A DNA stretch of 64,000 nt from Acidimicrobiia bacterium. GTDB lineage: Bacteria; Actinomycetota; Acidimicrobiia; Acidimicrobiales; Aldehydirespiratoraceae. Position numbers and translations under genes: made by a program. The DNA lies in NCBI GenBank assembly GCA_022828135.1, contig JAJEJB010000031.1:93813-157812 (forward strand), read 5' to 3'. Shown here piece after piece: positions 53,719-62,248 of the stretch. Under the pieces are notes generated by a model that had not been told where the DNA came from, searched no databases, and was given only the letters and a program-made list of their open reading frames with translations. Position 1 is the stretch's first letter, and each line of letters opens with the position of its first letter.

Positions 53719-55269
53719 CTATGACGGCTCGTCGGCGGCTTGCTCGGCGAGCAGGAATTTGCGGATCTTGCCGACGCTGGTTCGGGGCAGTTCGTCGATC
53801 AGAGCGATGTCGACCGGGCGCTTGGCCTTGGCCAGGCGCTCGGCGCACCAGGCGCCGAGTTCGGGGACGGAGGGCGGTGCCGACGGGTCGGCGGCGACCA
53901 CGAACGCCACCGGCACCTCGTCGCGGATCTCGTCGGGACGCCCCACCACCGCGGCCTCCAGTACCGCGGGATGCTCGGCCAGGGTGGACTCGACCTCGAC
54001 TATCGAGACGTTCTCACCCGACACCTTGAGCACGTCCGAGCGGCGACCGTCGAAGTAGTGGCGTCCGGTGTCGTCGCGCACGGCCCGATCGCCGGTCAGG
54101 AACCAGCCGTCCCGGAAGCTGGCCGCGGTGATGTCCGGGGCGTCGAGGTACCCGGCGAACAGGGTGAGGCCCGGTTCGCCCCCCACTACCACTTCGCCCA
54201 CAACCCCCGGTTCCACCGAGCCCCCAGCCGCGTCCTGCACATCCACCGCGCAGCCCACAGATACCCGGCCCATCGAGGCGTGGTGAGGGTCATCCGGCTC
54301 GTCGGTGAGGACCGCGGGGATGGTCTCGGTCATGCCGTAGAGCTGGCGGGGCCGGCAGCCGAACCATCGGGCCACCGTGGAGTACTGGTCGGCGGCGATG
54401 TTCTGCGCGTACCAGCAGTGACGCAGGCGCAGACCGCCGACGGGGCTGCCCCGGGCCAGGATCATGCGGATGGGTGCCGCGAACAGGCTGGCGCAGGTCG
54501 CCGAGTGACGGGCCGCCGCCGGCAGGAACCCCGACGCAGAGAAGGCCGGCATCAGGGCCACGCTCGCTCCGGTCCAGATCGCCGACGCGAACGAGTAGTA
54601 CTGCGCGTTGGCGTGGAACAGGGGTAGCACAACCAGCTGCCGATCATCGGGAGCGAGACCGGCCGCCTCGGCCATGACCTTCCCGGCGAACGCGTAGTTG
54701 GCCTGGGTCACTTCCACACCCTTGGGCCGTCCGGTGGTGCCTGATGTGAACATCACCGCGGCCCTGTCACCCAATCCGGGTGAGGGGCGTTCGGTTGCGC
54801 CCAACGGTGGCGCATCGAACGGCGCCAGTGTGATGTCGGCCTCGTCGATCTCGATGACACGCAGATCATTCCGGCCGGCGTCCGCCACCGCGGCCCAGTA
54901 AGTGCCGGCCCTGGTCACAGCGCACAGCCCGACGGTGGGACGGGTGCGCTCGATGTGCCCGGCCAGCTCCGGCGTTCGACCCATGGGGTCCGACGGCACG
55001 ATCCAGGCACCCAGGCGGGACGCGGCCAGCCATACGGCCACGAACGTCGGCGAGTTGGTCAGGGCGAGATGGACGGCCGCGCCCGGCTCAGCGCCCAGAG
55101 CGGCCAGCGTCCCGGCCACCCGGTCCACCGCCTCATCGAAGTCTCCGTAGCTCCAGCGGGACACGTCTCCCGACGGCGTCTCGAAGATCAGGAACGTCTC
55201 GTCGGCGCGGCTGGACACAGCCCGATCCCACGCTGAGGCGAAGGACACGGCCCCAGCCCAGGTGCTCAC
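53719..55269 (-). CDS. AMP-forming acyl-CoA synthetase/ligase
   Basis: 516 residues from the GTG at 55269, which overlaps the HyuB stop as GTGA. Adenylate-forming family motifs: MFTSGTTGRPKGVEV (P-loop), LYGMTETIP, TGDRAVRDDTGRHYFDGRR and the C-terminal catalytic Lys in PRTSVGKIRKFLL. Activates a carboxylic acid as its CoA thioester. As last gene of the hydantoinase operon it probably activates the acid released by HyuAB. The acid is unknown. Confidence 0.93.
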   Translation of the reverse strand: MSTWAGAVSFASAWDRAVSSRADETFLIFETPSGDVSRWSYGDFDEAVDRVAGTLAALGAEPGAAVHLALTNSPTFVAVWLAASRLGAWIVPSDPMGRTPELAGHIERTRPTVGLCAVTRAGTYWAAVADAGRNDLRVIEIDEADITLAPFDAPPLGATERPSPGLGDRAAVMFTSGTTGRPKGVEVTQANYAFAGKVMAEAAGLAPDDRQLVVLPLFHANAQYYSFASAIWTGASVALMPAFSASGFLPAAARHSATCASLFAAPIRMILARGSPVGGLRLRHCWYAQNIAADQYSTVARWFGCRPRQLYGMTETIPAVLTDEPDDPHHASMGRVSVGCAVDVQDAAGGSVEPGVVGEVVVGGEPGLTLFAGYLDAPDITAASFRDGWFLTGDRAVRDDTGRHYFDGRRSDVLKVSGENVSIVEVESTLAEHPAVLEAAVVGRPDEIRDEVPVAFVVAADPSAPPSVPELGAWCAERLAKAKRPVDIALIDELPRTSVGKIRKFLLAEQAADEPS

Positions 55270-56903
55270 GGCGCGACCGGCTGATCCTGATCCGGGGGGT
55301 TCGATGTCGGCGCGCCGTATCCGCCGCCGCCGGGCAATTCCAAGCGCACGCTGTCGCCGGGCTGGAGCGTTATACGGGTCTGGGTGGTTACCGGTTCGCC
55401 GTTCACCTGGAATGACCCCGACGCGCCCGGCTCTCCCCCGAAGATGCCCTGGGGCGGCTCGGTCAGGCGGCTGGTCACCGCGTTGAGCTGCCACGGCCGG
55501 GCCGTGTCAACCTCGAATTCGATCACCTGGCCCAGCCCGCCGGGCTGGGCTCCACCGCCGCCCGAGCCCGGGCGCAGCGCCTTGCGCAGGAACCGGACCG
55601 GGGCCGACGCCTCCACCACCTCGATGGGCACCGCCGACACACCGGTGGGGTACGAGCAGGCATCGAGACCGGGCTTGGTGGCCCGGGCTCCCACACCGCC
55701 CGCGTAGGTGAACATGGCGGTGATGAACGGCGATCCGTCGTCGTGGTGGCCGTTGACCTGCATGGTCCATACGGCACCGGCGCCCTCGGCCATGGCACCG
55801 GAGGGCTTCACCCGGGCCAGGGCCTTGAGCAGCGCATTGGGCAGGAACATCCCGACCACATGACGGGCCGTGCCCGGCTGCGGGGGCACCGCGTGCACAA
55901 CCGATCCCTCCGGGGCCCTCATCTTGATGGGTGCCAGGCTGCCGTGGTTGTTGGGTATGTCGGGGTTGAGGACCGACCGAACCGTGAAGGTGGTGTAGGC
56001 GTGGGTGTAGTTGCGGACCACGTTGATCCCCCAGGGACTGGCCTCGCTGGAGCCCTCGTAGTCCACCGTGATCTCCCCGGCCTCGGGGTCGACATGCATG
56101 GCGCACACGATGTCGACCCGGCTCCCGTCGGCCAGATCGAGCACCGCCGACGCGCCGTAGCTGCCTGCGTCCAGCTCACGGATGGTGGCCCTGGTGGCAG
56201 CCTCGGAGCGCTCGATGATCTCGTCGGCGAGGTCCTCTATGTCGTCGAGACCGTGGGTGTCGCACAGCGTGGCCAGCCGCTGCGCTCCCACCTCGCCCGA
56301 GGCCATCTGGGCATGGAGGTCGCCGGCCATGTGGTCCGGCTGGCGGACATTCGACAGGATGAATTTCCAGACGTCGGCGTTGCGCTCCGAGCCTCCGGAG
56401 CCGTCGCCCCGCATCAGCCTGCAGATCGGGATCCACAGCCCTTCCTCGAAGCAGTCCCGCCCGCCGGCGCCGATGCCGTAGCCACCCACGTCGGTGTGGT
56501 GGATAGTGGACCCGAACAGGGCGATCAGCCGGGGCTCGCCCCCGCCCGCCGGTACCCGCCAGGCCGGCACGAGCACGGTCACGTCGAGGAGCTGGCCCGC
56601 GGTCTTGTACGGATCGTTGGTGATTAGCACGTCGCCGGGCACCAGCGACTCGACCGGATACTCCTCGAGCATGGCGACCGCGCCGAGGGCCAGGCTGTTG
56701 ATGTGGCCCGGGGTGCCTGTCACAGCTTGGGCCACCATGCGACCCCGCCGGTCGAACACCGCGTTGGCCAAGTCCCCGGCTTCGCGCACGATGGGACTGA
56801 ACGCGGCCCGCTGAAGGGCTCGGGCCTGCTCGTTCACCGTGGAGATCAGCGACTGCCACAGGATCTCCAGCTCCACCGGGTCGAAAGCGCGAGCCCCGCT
56901 CAT
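55266..56903 (-). CDS. hyuB: Hydantoinase B/oxoprolinase beta-type subunit
   Basis: A 545-residue HyuB protein. FDPVELEILWQSLISTVNEQARALQRAAFSPIVRE (given in part), DVLITNDPYKTAGQLLDVTV, STIHHTDVGG and the C-terminal ITLQPGDSVRLELPGGGGYG are characteristic. Together with HyuA it hydrolyses cyclic amides such as hydantoins or 5-oxoproline in an ATP-dependent reaction, or carboxylates ketones in the acetone/acetophenone carboxylase branch. The start overlaps the HyuA stop by 4 bases. Confidence 0.94.
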   Translation of the reverse strand: MSGARAFDPVELEILWQSLISTVNEQARALQRAAFSPIVREAGDLANAVFDRRGRMVAQAVTGTPGHINSLALGAVAMLEEYPVESLVPGDVLITNDPYKTAGQLLDVTVLVPAWRVPAGGGEPRLIALFGSTIHHTDVGGYGIGAGGRDCFEEGLWIPICRLMRGDGSGGSERNADVWKFILSNVRQPDHMAGDLHAQMASGEVGAQRLATLCDTHGLDDIEDLADEIIERSEAATRATIRELDAGSYGASAVLDLADGSRVDIVCAMHVDPEAGEITVDYEGSSEASPWGINVVRNYTHAYTTFTVRSVLNPDIPNNHGSLAPIKMRAPEGSVVHAVPPQPGTARHVVGMFLPNALLKALARVKPSGAMAEGAGAVWTMQVNGHHDDGSPFITAMFTYAGGVGARATKPGLDACSYPTGVSAVPIEVVEASAPVRFLRKALRPGSGGGGAQPGGLGQVIEFEVDTARPWQLNAVTSRLTEPPQGIFGGEPGASGSFQVNGEPVTTQTRITLQPGDSVRLELPGGGGYGAPTSNPPDQDQPVAP

Positions 56904-58984
56904 GATCGACTCCTGGTGGCTACGAGGCTGCCGTCGGACGCCACTTCGGCATGCCAGTCCGGCCGGATAACGGTGGTGGTCTCGCGCTCCTCCACGATGG
57001 CCGGGCCCCCGAACGTCGCTCCCACGCCCAGATCCTGCCGCCGGTACACGGGCACATCAACCGCGGCGGTACCCCGCGCGAACACCACCGGACGTCGCGA
57101 CACCGGCTCAGCCGCGCCGGCCTCACCGGTGGCCCCGGTATCCGGGCGCACCTGAACCTTCTCGGCGTAGGCCGACAGCCGCCAGGTCACAGCCTCGACA
57201 GCCACATCGGGAATGGTCATGCCGTAGATCCGCCGGTATTCCGACTCGAAGGCGGCCCGCACATCGGCCTCGCTTGCGGGCCAGGCCTCGCCCGTGCCCA
57301 CCCAGACCGTGATCTCGTTGCCCTGGCCCGAGTACCGGGCGTCGAGCCCGTAGCGGAAGCGCACGTCGTCCGCGGGCACGCCGGCCGCGGAGAGCACCCG
57401 GCGACCCTCGCCTCGCAGTTCGTCGAGGAGCCCGTCCCGCTCGGCGATGTCCACGCTCTCGAGCAGGCGCGGCATGGAACGGGCCAGATCGATGCGCACC
57501 GGCGACACCAGCGTCCCGAACGCCGACAGCACGCTGGCGTTGACCGGGAAGATCACCCGGTCGCTCTCCAGGAGATCGGCCACACCGCAAGCATGCACCG
57601 GTCCGGCACCGCCGAAGGCCAGAATGGTCACCCCGCGAAGATCCACCCCCTGCTCCACCCCGTGCATACGGGCGGCTGCGGCCATGTTCTGGTTGACGAC
57701 CTCGTGGATCCCAGCGGCCGTGTCCATTGGTGACAGCCCGAGACCCTCGGCCTGACGAGCGGTCGCGGCAGAGGCCGCGTCGGCGTCGAGAGGCATGTCG
57801 CCTCCCAGGAAGGCGCCGGGATCGAGCAGTCCGAGCACGACGTCGGCGTCGGTCACCGCGGCCGTGGTGCCGCCGCGGCCGTAGGAGGCGGGACCGGGAT
57901 CGGCCCCGGCGGACTCCGGCCCGACCTTGAGCAGGCCGAAACGGTCGAGATGAGCCAGTGATCCCCCGCCGGCGCCGATCTCGACCAGGTCGACCGACGG
58001 CACCGACACCGGGAATCCCGAGCCCTTCTTGAACCGGTAGATCCTGGCCACCTCGAAGGTGTTGGTGAGTGCCGGCTCACCGTTCTCGATCAGGCAGGCC
58101 TTGGCCGTGGTGCCGCCCATGTCGAAGCACAGCAGCCGCTCGGAGCCGAGGCGGTTCGCGTACCACGTGCCGGCCAGAGCACCGGCAGCCGGTCCCGACT
58201 CGACCAGGCGGATCGGACCCCGGGCCGCGTCGTCCGCCGACACCACGCCGCCGTTGGACAGCATCATCAGCACCGCCCCGCCGAAACCCTCCGCCGAGAG
58301 CCATCTCTGCAGTTCGTCGAGGTAGGGGCCGATCACCGGCATAGTGGCTGCATTGCAGGCCGCGGTGATCATGCGGGGATATTCGCGGATCTGCGGCGAG
58401 ATCTCAGCGGAGATGCACACCGGCACTCCGAGCTGGTTGCGAAGATGCGCGGCCACAGCCTGCTCGTTGGCCGGGTTGACGTAGGAGTTGAGCAAGCACA
58501 CTGCCACCGACTCCACCGCCGCGTCGGCCAGTTGCGAGCCCAGCCGGTCCAGATCGGCTGCCGACGGCTCGGCCAGCACGGCGCCGGTAGCCGACGTGCG
58601 CTCATCGATCTCGAAGGTGAGATCCCGACCGATGGGGGGATCGGGGAACTCGATCTGAAGGTCGTACATGTCGTAGCGGTGCTCGTCCCGGATCAGCAGC
58701 GTGTCGCCGAAACCCACCGTCGTCACCAGTCCGGCCCGGCCGGTGCGGCCCTCGATCAGGGCGTTGGTGATGAGGGTGGTGGCATGGACGATGGGCGCGG
58801 TGATGTCCGCCGGTGTGACCTGTGCCTTGGACAGGAGCTGGGTGACACCGGCCCGCACCCCCTCCAGGGGCGCGGCCGGAGTGGTGAGGGTCTTGTCCAC
58901 GACCACCCGGCCCGACTGGCTGTCGAGCAGCACCACATCGGTGAAGGTCCCGCCGATGTCGACGGCCAGCCGCCAGTCAGCCAT
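56900..58984 (-). CDS. hyuA: Hydantoinase A/oxoprolinase alpha-type subunit
   Basis: 694 residues from the ATG at 58984; the frame is open further upstream but the family start is MADWRLAVDIGGTFTDVVLLD. ATP-binding ASKHA fold: DIGGTFTD, the N-terminal IVHATTLITNALIEGRTG, CFDMGGTTAKACLI and VEIGAGGGSLAHLD. Partner of HyuB. No strong ribosome site is visible before the ATG. It follows the cupin gene after 77 bases. Confidence 0.94.
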   Translation of the reverse strand: MADWRLAVDIGGTFTDVVLLDSQSGRVVVDKTLTTPAAPLEGVRAGVTQLLSKAQVTPADITAPIVHATTLITNALIEGRTGRAGLVTTVGFGDTLLIRDEHRYDMYDLQIEFPDPPIGRDLTFEIDERTSATGAVLAEPSAADLDRLGSQLADAAVESVAVCLLNSYVNPANEQAVAAHLRNQLGVPVCISAEISPQIREYPRMITAACNAATMPVIGPYLDELQRWLSAEGFGGAVLMMLSNGGVVSADDAARGPIRLVESGPAAGALAGTWYANRLGSERLLCFDMGGTTAKACLIENGEPALTNTFEVARIYRFKKGSGFPVSVPSVDLVEIGAGGGSLAHLDRFGLLKVGPESAGADPGPASYGRGGTTAAVTDADVVLGLLDPGAFLGGDMPLDADAASAATARQAEGLGLSPMDTAAGIHEVVNQNMAAAARMHGVEQGVDLRGVTILAFGGAGPVHACGVADLLESDRVIFPVNASVLSAFGTLVSPVRIDLARSMPRLLESVDIAERDGLLDELRGEGRRVLSAAGVPADDVRFRYGLDARYSGQGNEITVWVGTGEAWPASEADVRAAFESEYRRIYGMTIPDVAVEAVTWRLSAYAEKVQVRPDTGATGEAGAAEPVSRRPVVFARGTAAVDVPVYRRQDLGVGATFGGPAIVEERETTTVIRPDWHAEVASDGSLVATRSRS

Positions 58985-59061
58985 GCCAGAGGCCGAGCTT
59001 GCGAGGCCGTGGCCCGAGCGGCCCGTGAGCGAAGCGAACAAGAGCGGGAAACAAGCGGTGG

Positions 59062-59460
59062 TCAACCCGTGTCGGCGAGGTCGGAGCGGGGCGGAGCGAA
59101 CACGTCGAGGATCCAGCACTCGCCGTAGACGTCATCACCGATGAACACCGAGTCGCCGTGCCAGACCGAGCGGGGCGCCAGGTATGAGTCGCCCTCGCTG
59201 AGCACGATGCGCTCGTCGTTGGCTCCGTCGGGGCCGATGCGGAAGTCGAGCTTGCCCCGCATGATGACGCCGAGTTGCTCATTGTCGGCGTGGTTGTGCA
59301 GCACCGAGCCCACCGCACCTCCCGTGATACGCCAGAAGCAGAGTTGCAGGTGTTCGCCGGTTATCACCCGGTGCCGGAAACCGGGGCGGGCGGTCTCGAC
59401 GAAGGCGTCGTCGTCGAGGAAGTAGCAGTACGGGTTGCCGAGGCTCTCGGCGATGCTCAT
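59062..59460 (-). CDS. Single-domain cupin protein
   Basis: A 132-residue cupin with LHNHADNEQLGVIMRGKLDFRIG (given in part) containing the His-x-His...Glu-like metal motif, and SVWHGDSVFIGDDVY for the second cupin motif. May be a small-molecule isomerase, a metal-dependent hydrolase accessory or a sensor. Preceded by an AAGGAG ribosome site. Fourth from last in the operon that leads to HyuAB. Confidence 0.85.
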   Translation of the reverse strand: MSIAESLGNPYCYFLDDDAFVETARPGFRHRVITGEHLQLCFWRITGGAVGSVLHNHADNEQLGVIMRGKLDFRIGPDGANDERIVLSEGDSYLAPRSVWHGDSVFIGDDVYGECWILDVFAPPRSDLADTG

Positions 59461-59492
59461 GGTGCGCGCTCCTTAGGGATCCCGGCGACGAG

Positions 59493-59966
59493 TCATCCGA
59501 GGCTGGCGAACCGCTCTCGGTCGGCGTCGAGGTCGAGCGGGCGGATGATGGCCTCATGCTCCTCGTCCCCCCAGTACTGCGGGGGCACCAGCCACATCAC
59601 CTCGAACTCCAGACCGTCGGGATCCTTGGCGTAGAGGCTCTTGTTGGGGCCATGGTCGCTCTGGCCTACGAGGGCTCCGGCCTCGATCAGCCGCTCGCGC
59701 ATCTCGGCCAGCTCATCGAGGGTGCCGACCTCCCACGCGATGTGGTACAGGCCGACCGTGCTGCGGCCGGCCTGGGAGGGGGCCGCGTCCTCGCCGATCG
59801 AGAAGAAGACGATGTCGTGGTGATTCGCCGATTCCGGCGCCCGCATGAACACGTAGGCGCCGGGCCCGTCGATCACAGTGTTGAAGCCGAGCACATCGGC
59901 GTAGAACTTCTGGTGGCGCCGGGCGTCTCGGACATACAGGACGGCGTGGTTCATTCCCGAAATCAT
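59493..59966 (-). CDS. VOC-family (glyoxalase/extradiol dioxygenase-like) protein
   Basis: A 157-residue vicinal oxygen chelate protein. Two beta-alpha-beta-beta-beta modules with metal ligands His in NHAVLYVRD, His in LYHIAWEVG and Glu in LEFEVMWL. Similar to single-domain glyoxalases and catechol-2,3-dioxygenase-like proteins. Between the phosphatase and cupin genes in the hydantoinase operon. Substrate unknown. Confidence 0.88.
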   Translation of the reverse strand: MISGMNHAVLYVRDARRHQKFYADVLGFNTVIDGPGAYVFMRAPESANHHDIVFFSIGEDAAPSQAGRSTVGLYHIAWEVGTLDELAEMRERLIEAGALVGQSDHGPNKSLYAKDPDGLEFEVMWLVPPQYWGDEEHEAIIRPLDLDADRERFASLG

Positions 59967-59993
59967 CGCTTCGACGATACGTCCGGACTGCAG

Positions 59994-60049
59994 CCGTTAG
60001 CCAATGTGGAACCGTTAGCCAATGTGGAACCCCGTTAGCCAATGTGGCG
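59994..60049. repeat. 18-bp tandem repeat at the phosphatase stop codon
   Basis: Three copies of CCGTTAGCCAATGTGGAA, two abutting (59994-60011, 60012-60029) and a third after two extra C (from 60032). The third copy is the coding end of the histidine phosphatase: it supplies His-Ile-Gly and the TAA stop. Copies 1 and 2 are duplicated stop regions lying in the 3' gap before the VOC gene. Confidence 0.9.
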
Positions 60050-60670
60050 CGCCGGGCGCCAATTGAACTCGGTAAGGACCATCCCGTGCCCCACCGGACC
60101 GAATGCGGTGACCGATGCCAGGCTCACCCGCAGACGCATGATCATCTCGGCGGTGCCGTCCAGCAACCACGCCACCGCCGACTTGATGGGGGTGGCATGG
60201 GTCACAACCACGATGTTGCTGGTCCTGGCCTCCTCCACGATCTCGGCGACCGCCTCGCCCACCCGCTCATGCAGGCAGGCCATCGACTCACCTCCGGGCG
60301 GTACGTAGGAGATGTCTGAGGCCCAGGCCGCGCCGAGCTCGGCTATGACATCGGAGATGCGGCGGTCGTCGTAGGCACCGAAATCTATTTCCATCCACCG
60401 GTCGTCGATCGCGGTTGGGACATCACCGAGGCCAGCGGCCCGGGATGTCTGCCGGGTGCGGCGACGCGATGACGTCACCACGCGATCCACCGGCCAGCGG
60501 TCCCGGAGAGCCTTGCCGACCACTGCGGACTGCTCGAAGCCGACCTCGTCGAGAGGTGAGTCGATCTGGCCCTGAAGCCGGGCCTGGGCGTTGTTGGGAG
60601 TGCGGCCGTGCCGTAGGAGGATCAGGATGCGCCGATGGTAGACCGACCACCGGCGGGCCCGCCGCGGCAC
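60035..60670 (-). CDS. Histidine phosphatase (phosphoglycerate mutase-like)
   Basis: A 211-residue member of the histidine phosphatase superfamily. Catalytic RHG in LILLRHGRTPNNAQ, a second Arg in RRTRQTSRAAG, acid Glu in MEIDFGAYDDRR and the second His in VVVTHATPIKSAV. It most resembles the small-molecule phosphatases (CobC/alpha-ribazole type) rather than glycolytic mutases. First gene of the minus-strand hydantoinase operon and divergent from the XRE-cupin regulator, which probably controls it. Confidence 0.9.
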   Translation of the reverse strand: MPRRARRWSVYHRRILILLRHGRTPNNAQARLQGQIDSPLDEVGFEQSAVVGKALRDRWPVDRVVTSSRRRTRQTSRAAGLGDVPTAIDDRWMEIDFGAYDDRRISDVIAELGAAWASDISYVPPGGESMACLHERVGEAVAEIVEEARTSNIVVVTHATPIKSAVAWLLDGTAEMIMRLRVSLASVTAFGPVGHGMVLTEFNWRPARHIG

Positions 60671-60747
60671 CTCCTCCGGCAGGCCGGTCGAGACATCCTC
60701 GCGGCTGGTGATGTCACAGCACCCCAGGAATCTGGCAGGATCAGGAG

Positions 60748-61401
60748 ATGGAATCGGTAGCGGACACCCTTGGTGAACTCACCGACGCGCTGGGCCCCTC
60801 GGTCTCCACCGAGGAGTTGTGCCGTGTGGTGGGGAGCCGGGTCCGGGAGTTCCGCCGGTCGTTGAACATGACGATGTCGGAGTTCGCGGCCGGCGCCGAG
60901 ATCTCCCTGGGGATGCTCTCCAAGATCGAGCACGGCCAGAGCGCGCCGAGCCTGTCGACCCTCGTTCGGCTGGCGGCCACCGCCCGCGTACCGGTCACCG
61001 CCCTGTTCCGAGGCCTCGACGAGGAGCACGACCTGGTGATCGTGAAGGCGGGCGAGGGTCACGAGATCCATCACCAGGGAGGCGGGCCGGGACGGCTCTA
61101 CCAGGATCTCGGCACCCTGCGCGGCCCCAACCGGGTGATCGAGCCGATGATCACCACCATCACCGAGCCGGGCGGGGTGTTCCCGCTCTACCAGCATCCC
61201 GGCGTGGAGTTCATCCATGTGCTGGAGGGATCGATCGACTACGGCTACGGCGGGAAGGCCTACCACCTCGAGGCGGGCGACACCATGCAGATCCACGGCG
61301 AGGTGGCCCACGGCCCGGTCGAGTTCGTCAAGTTGCCGATACGTTTCATCTCCATCAAGGTGTACCCGGCCAGCGAACCCGGACCTGGCGCGGGAGGATG
61401 A
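60748..61401 (+). CDS. XRE-family transcriptional regulator with C-terminal cupin sensor
   Basis: A 217-residue regulator. Residues about 28-85 form an XRE helix-turn-helix (VREFRRSLNMTMSEFAAGAEIS followed by MLSKIEHGQSAPSLSTLVRLA; both given in part). Residues about 130-210 form a cupin sensor with LYQHPGVEFIHVLEGSIDYGYGGKAYHLEAGDTM (in part). This PuuR/SutR-like design usually senses a metabolite and controls its own neighbours. The 77-base divergent gap to the histidine phosphatase is the likely control region. No clear operator was found there. Confidence 0.92.
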   Translation: MESVADTLGELTDALGPSVSTEELCRVVGSRVREFRRSLNMTMSEFAAGAEISLGMLSKIEHGQSAPSLSTLVRLAATARVPVTALFRGLDEEHDLVIVKAGEGHEIHHQGGGPGRLYQDLGTLRGPNRVIEPMITTITEPGGVFPLYQHPGVEFIHVLEGSIDYGYGGKAYHLEAGDTMQIHGEVAHGPVEFVKLPIRFISIKVYPASEPGPGAGG

Positions 61402-61405
61402 GGCC

Positions 61406-61633
61406 ATGGGCCTGCTGATCTTCCTCGACTGGTTCAGCGAGGGCAACGCCGTCCGCCAGAGCCTCGTGCTCTGGATCCTGCTGGCCGGCGCGGTGGGACT
61501 CACGGTCTGGGAGTGCCGCGAGCGCGGCTACCGGGCCCACATCGTGCTGTGGTGGGTTAGCGTCGTGGCCATCACGCACGTGCTGGGATACATAGTTCTG
61601 CGCTTCTTCATCCGTCCTCCCGACAAGGCCTGA
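61406..61633 (+). CDS. Small membrane protein, two helices
   Basis: 75 residues from the ATG at 61406, directly after the regulator stop (4-base gap). Two membrane helices: about residues 19-36 (SLVLWILLAGAVGLTVW) and 47-67 (IVLWWVSVVAITHVLGYIVL), with a short loop rich in charged residues. It may be a transporter accessory. No family recognised. Confidence 0.7.
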   Translation: MGLLIFLDWFSEGNAVRQSLVLWILLAGAVGLTVWECRERGYRAHIVLWWVSVVAITHVLGYIVLRFFIRPPDKA

Positions 61634-61662
61634 CCCCCCCCCAACGCGCCAGGACCGCGACG

Positions 61663-62061
61663 ATGACCGACCCCACACCCGAACCGAAGCCCGCAGGCCT
61701 GCTGGGCCGACTCCGCGCCATGCAGGGACGCACCAGACTGCTGATCGCGGTCGGATTGGTCCTGGCGCTCATTGCGGTATTCGCGCCTCAGAGTTGCGGG
61801 GGCCGGGACGTCGAGGAGGAGCAGGCCGTCGCAACCGCGCGGGCGGCGCTGGCCGCGGACCCCGGCTCCTTCGTCCCGGAGAAGACCGAGACCAAGCTGC
61901 TGCGCCAGGGCTTCCCCGCCAAATTGATGTGGGTGGTGGTCTTCAGCGTGGCCGACCCCGAGGGCGGCCCCGAGGAATTCCTGCACAAGGCCGACATCTG
62001 GGTCAACGCCAGTTCCGGAGAGCTGGAGCAAGTCATCGTCCACGAGCCGGACGAGGGCTAG
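61663..62061 (+). CDS. Unknown protein with one membrane helix
   Basis: 132 residues: a short basic N-terminus, a membrane helix at about residues 28-46 (LLIAVGLVLALIAVFAPQ) and an extracytoplasmic domain of about 85 residues with LMWVVVFSVADPEGGPEEFLHKADIWVNASSGELEQVIVH (in part). It resembles PepSY-like small sensor domains only loosely. Lies 30 bases after the preceding gene and 187 bases before amt. Confidence 0.68.
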   Translation: MTDPTPEPKPAGLLGRLRAMQGRTRLLIAVGLVLALIAVFAPQSCGGRDVEEEQAVATARAALAADPGSFVPEKTETKLLRQGFPAKLMWVVVFSVADPEGGPEEFLHKADIWVNASSGELEQVIVHEPDEG

Positions 62062-62100
62062 AGACCGAGCGGACAGGGGCGCGAGCCCGTAGCCGCCGCG

Positions 62101-62160
62101 ACGCGAACCCCGGGAAAGATTCGCGAACCCTGGGAAAGGTTCGCGAACCCTCGGAAAGCG
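62101..62160. repeat. Three 20-bp tandem repeats (iterons) upstream of amt
   Basis: Exact 20-base period, three units, 62101-62120, 62121-62140, 62141-62160, with consensus TCGCGAACCCTGGGAAAGGT. Unit junctions create the palindrome TTCGCGAA at 62120-62127 and 62140-62147. A period of two helical turns puts each copy on the same DNA face, as in arrays bound cooperatively by a regulator. It ends 88 bases before the amt start codon. It does not match the GlnR consensus as I recall it. Confidence 0.85.
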
Positions 62161-62248
62161 TCCGATGGGAACGGCGGCACGGTCTGTGCTATTGTCGGCG
62201 GGTCCGGCCGACCGGTCGGAGCGGACAAGAAGAATTGGGGGTGAGTCA

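Noticed and set aside
62165-62248. Upstream start for amt
   Set aside because: The added residues (GTAARSVLLSAG-like) do not resemble an Amt N-terminus, and the ATG at 62249 begins the conserved segment.
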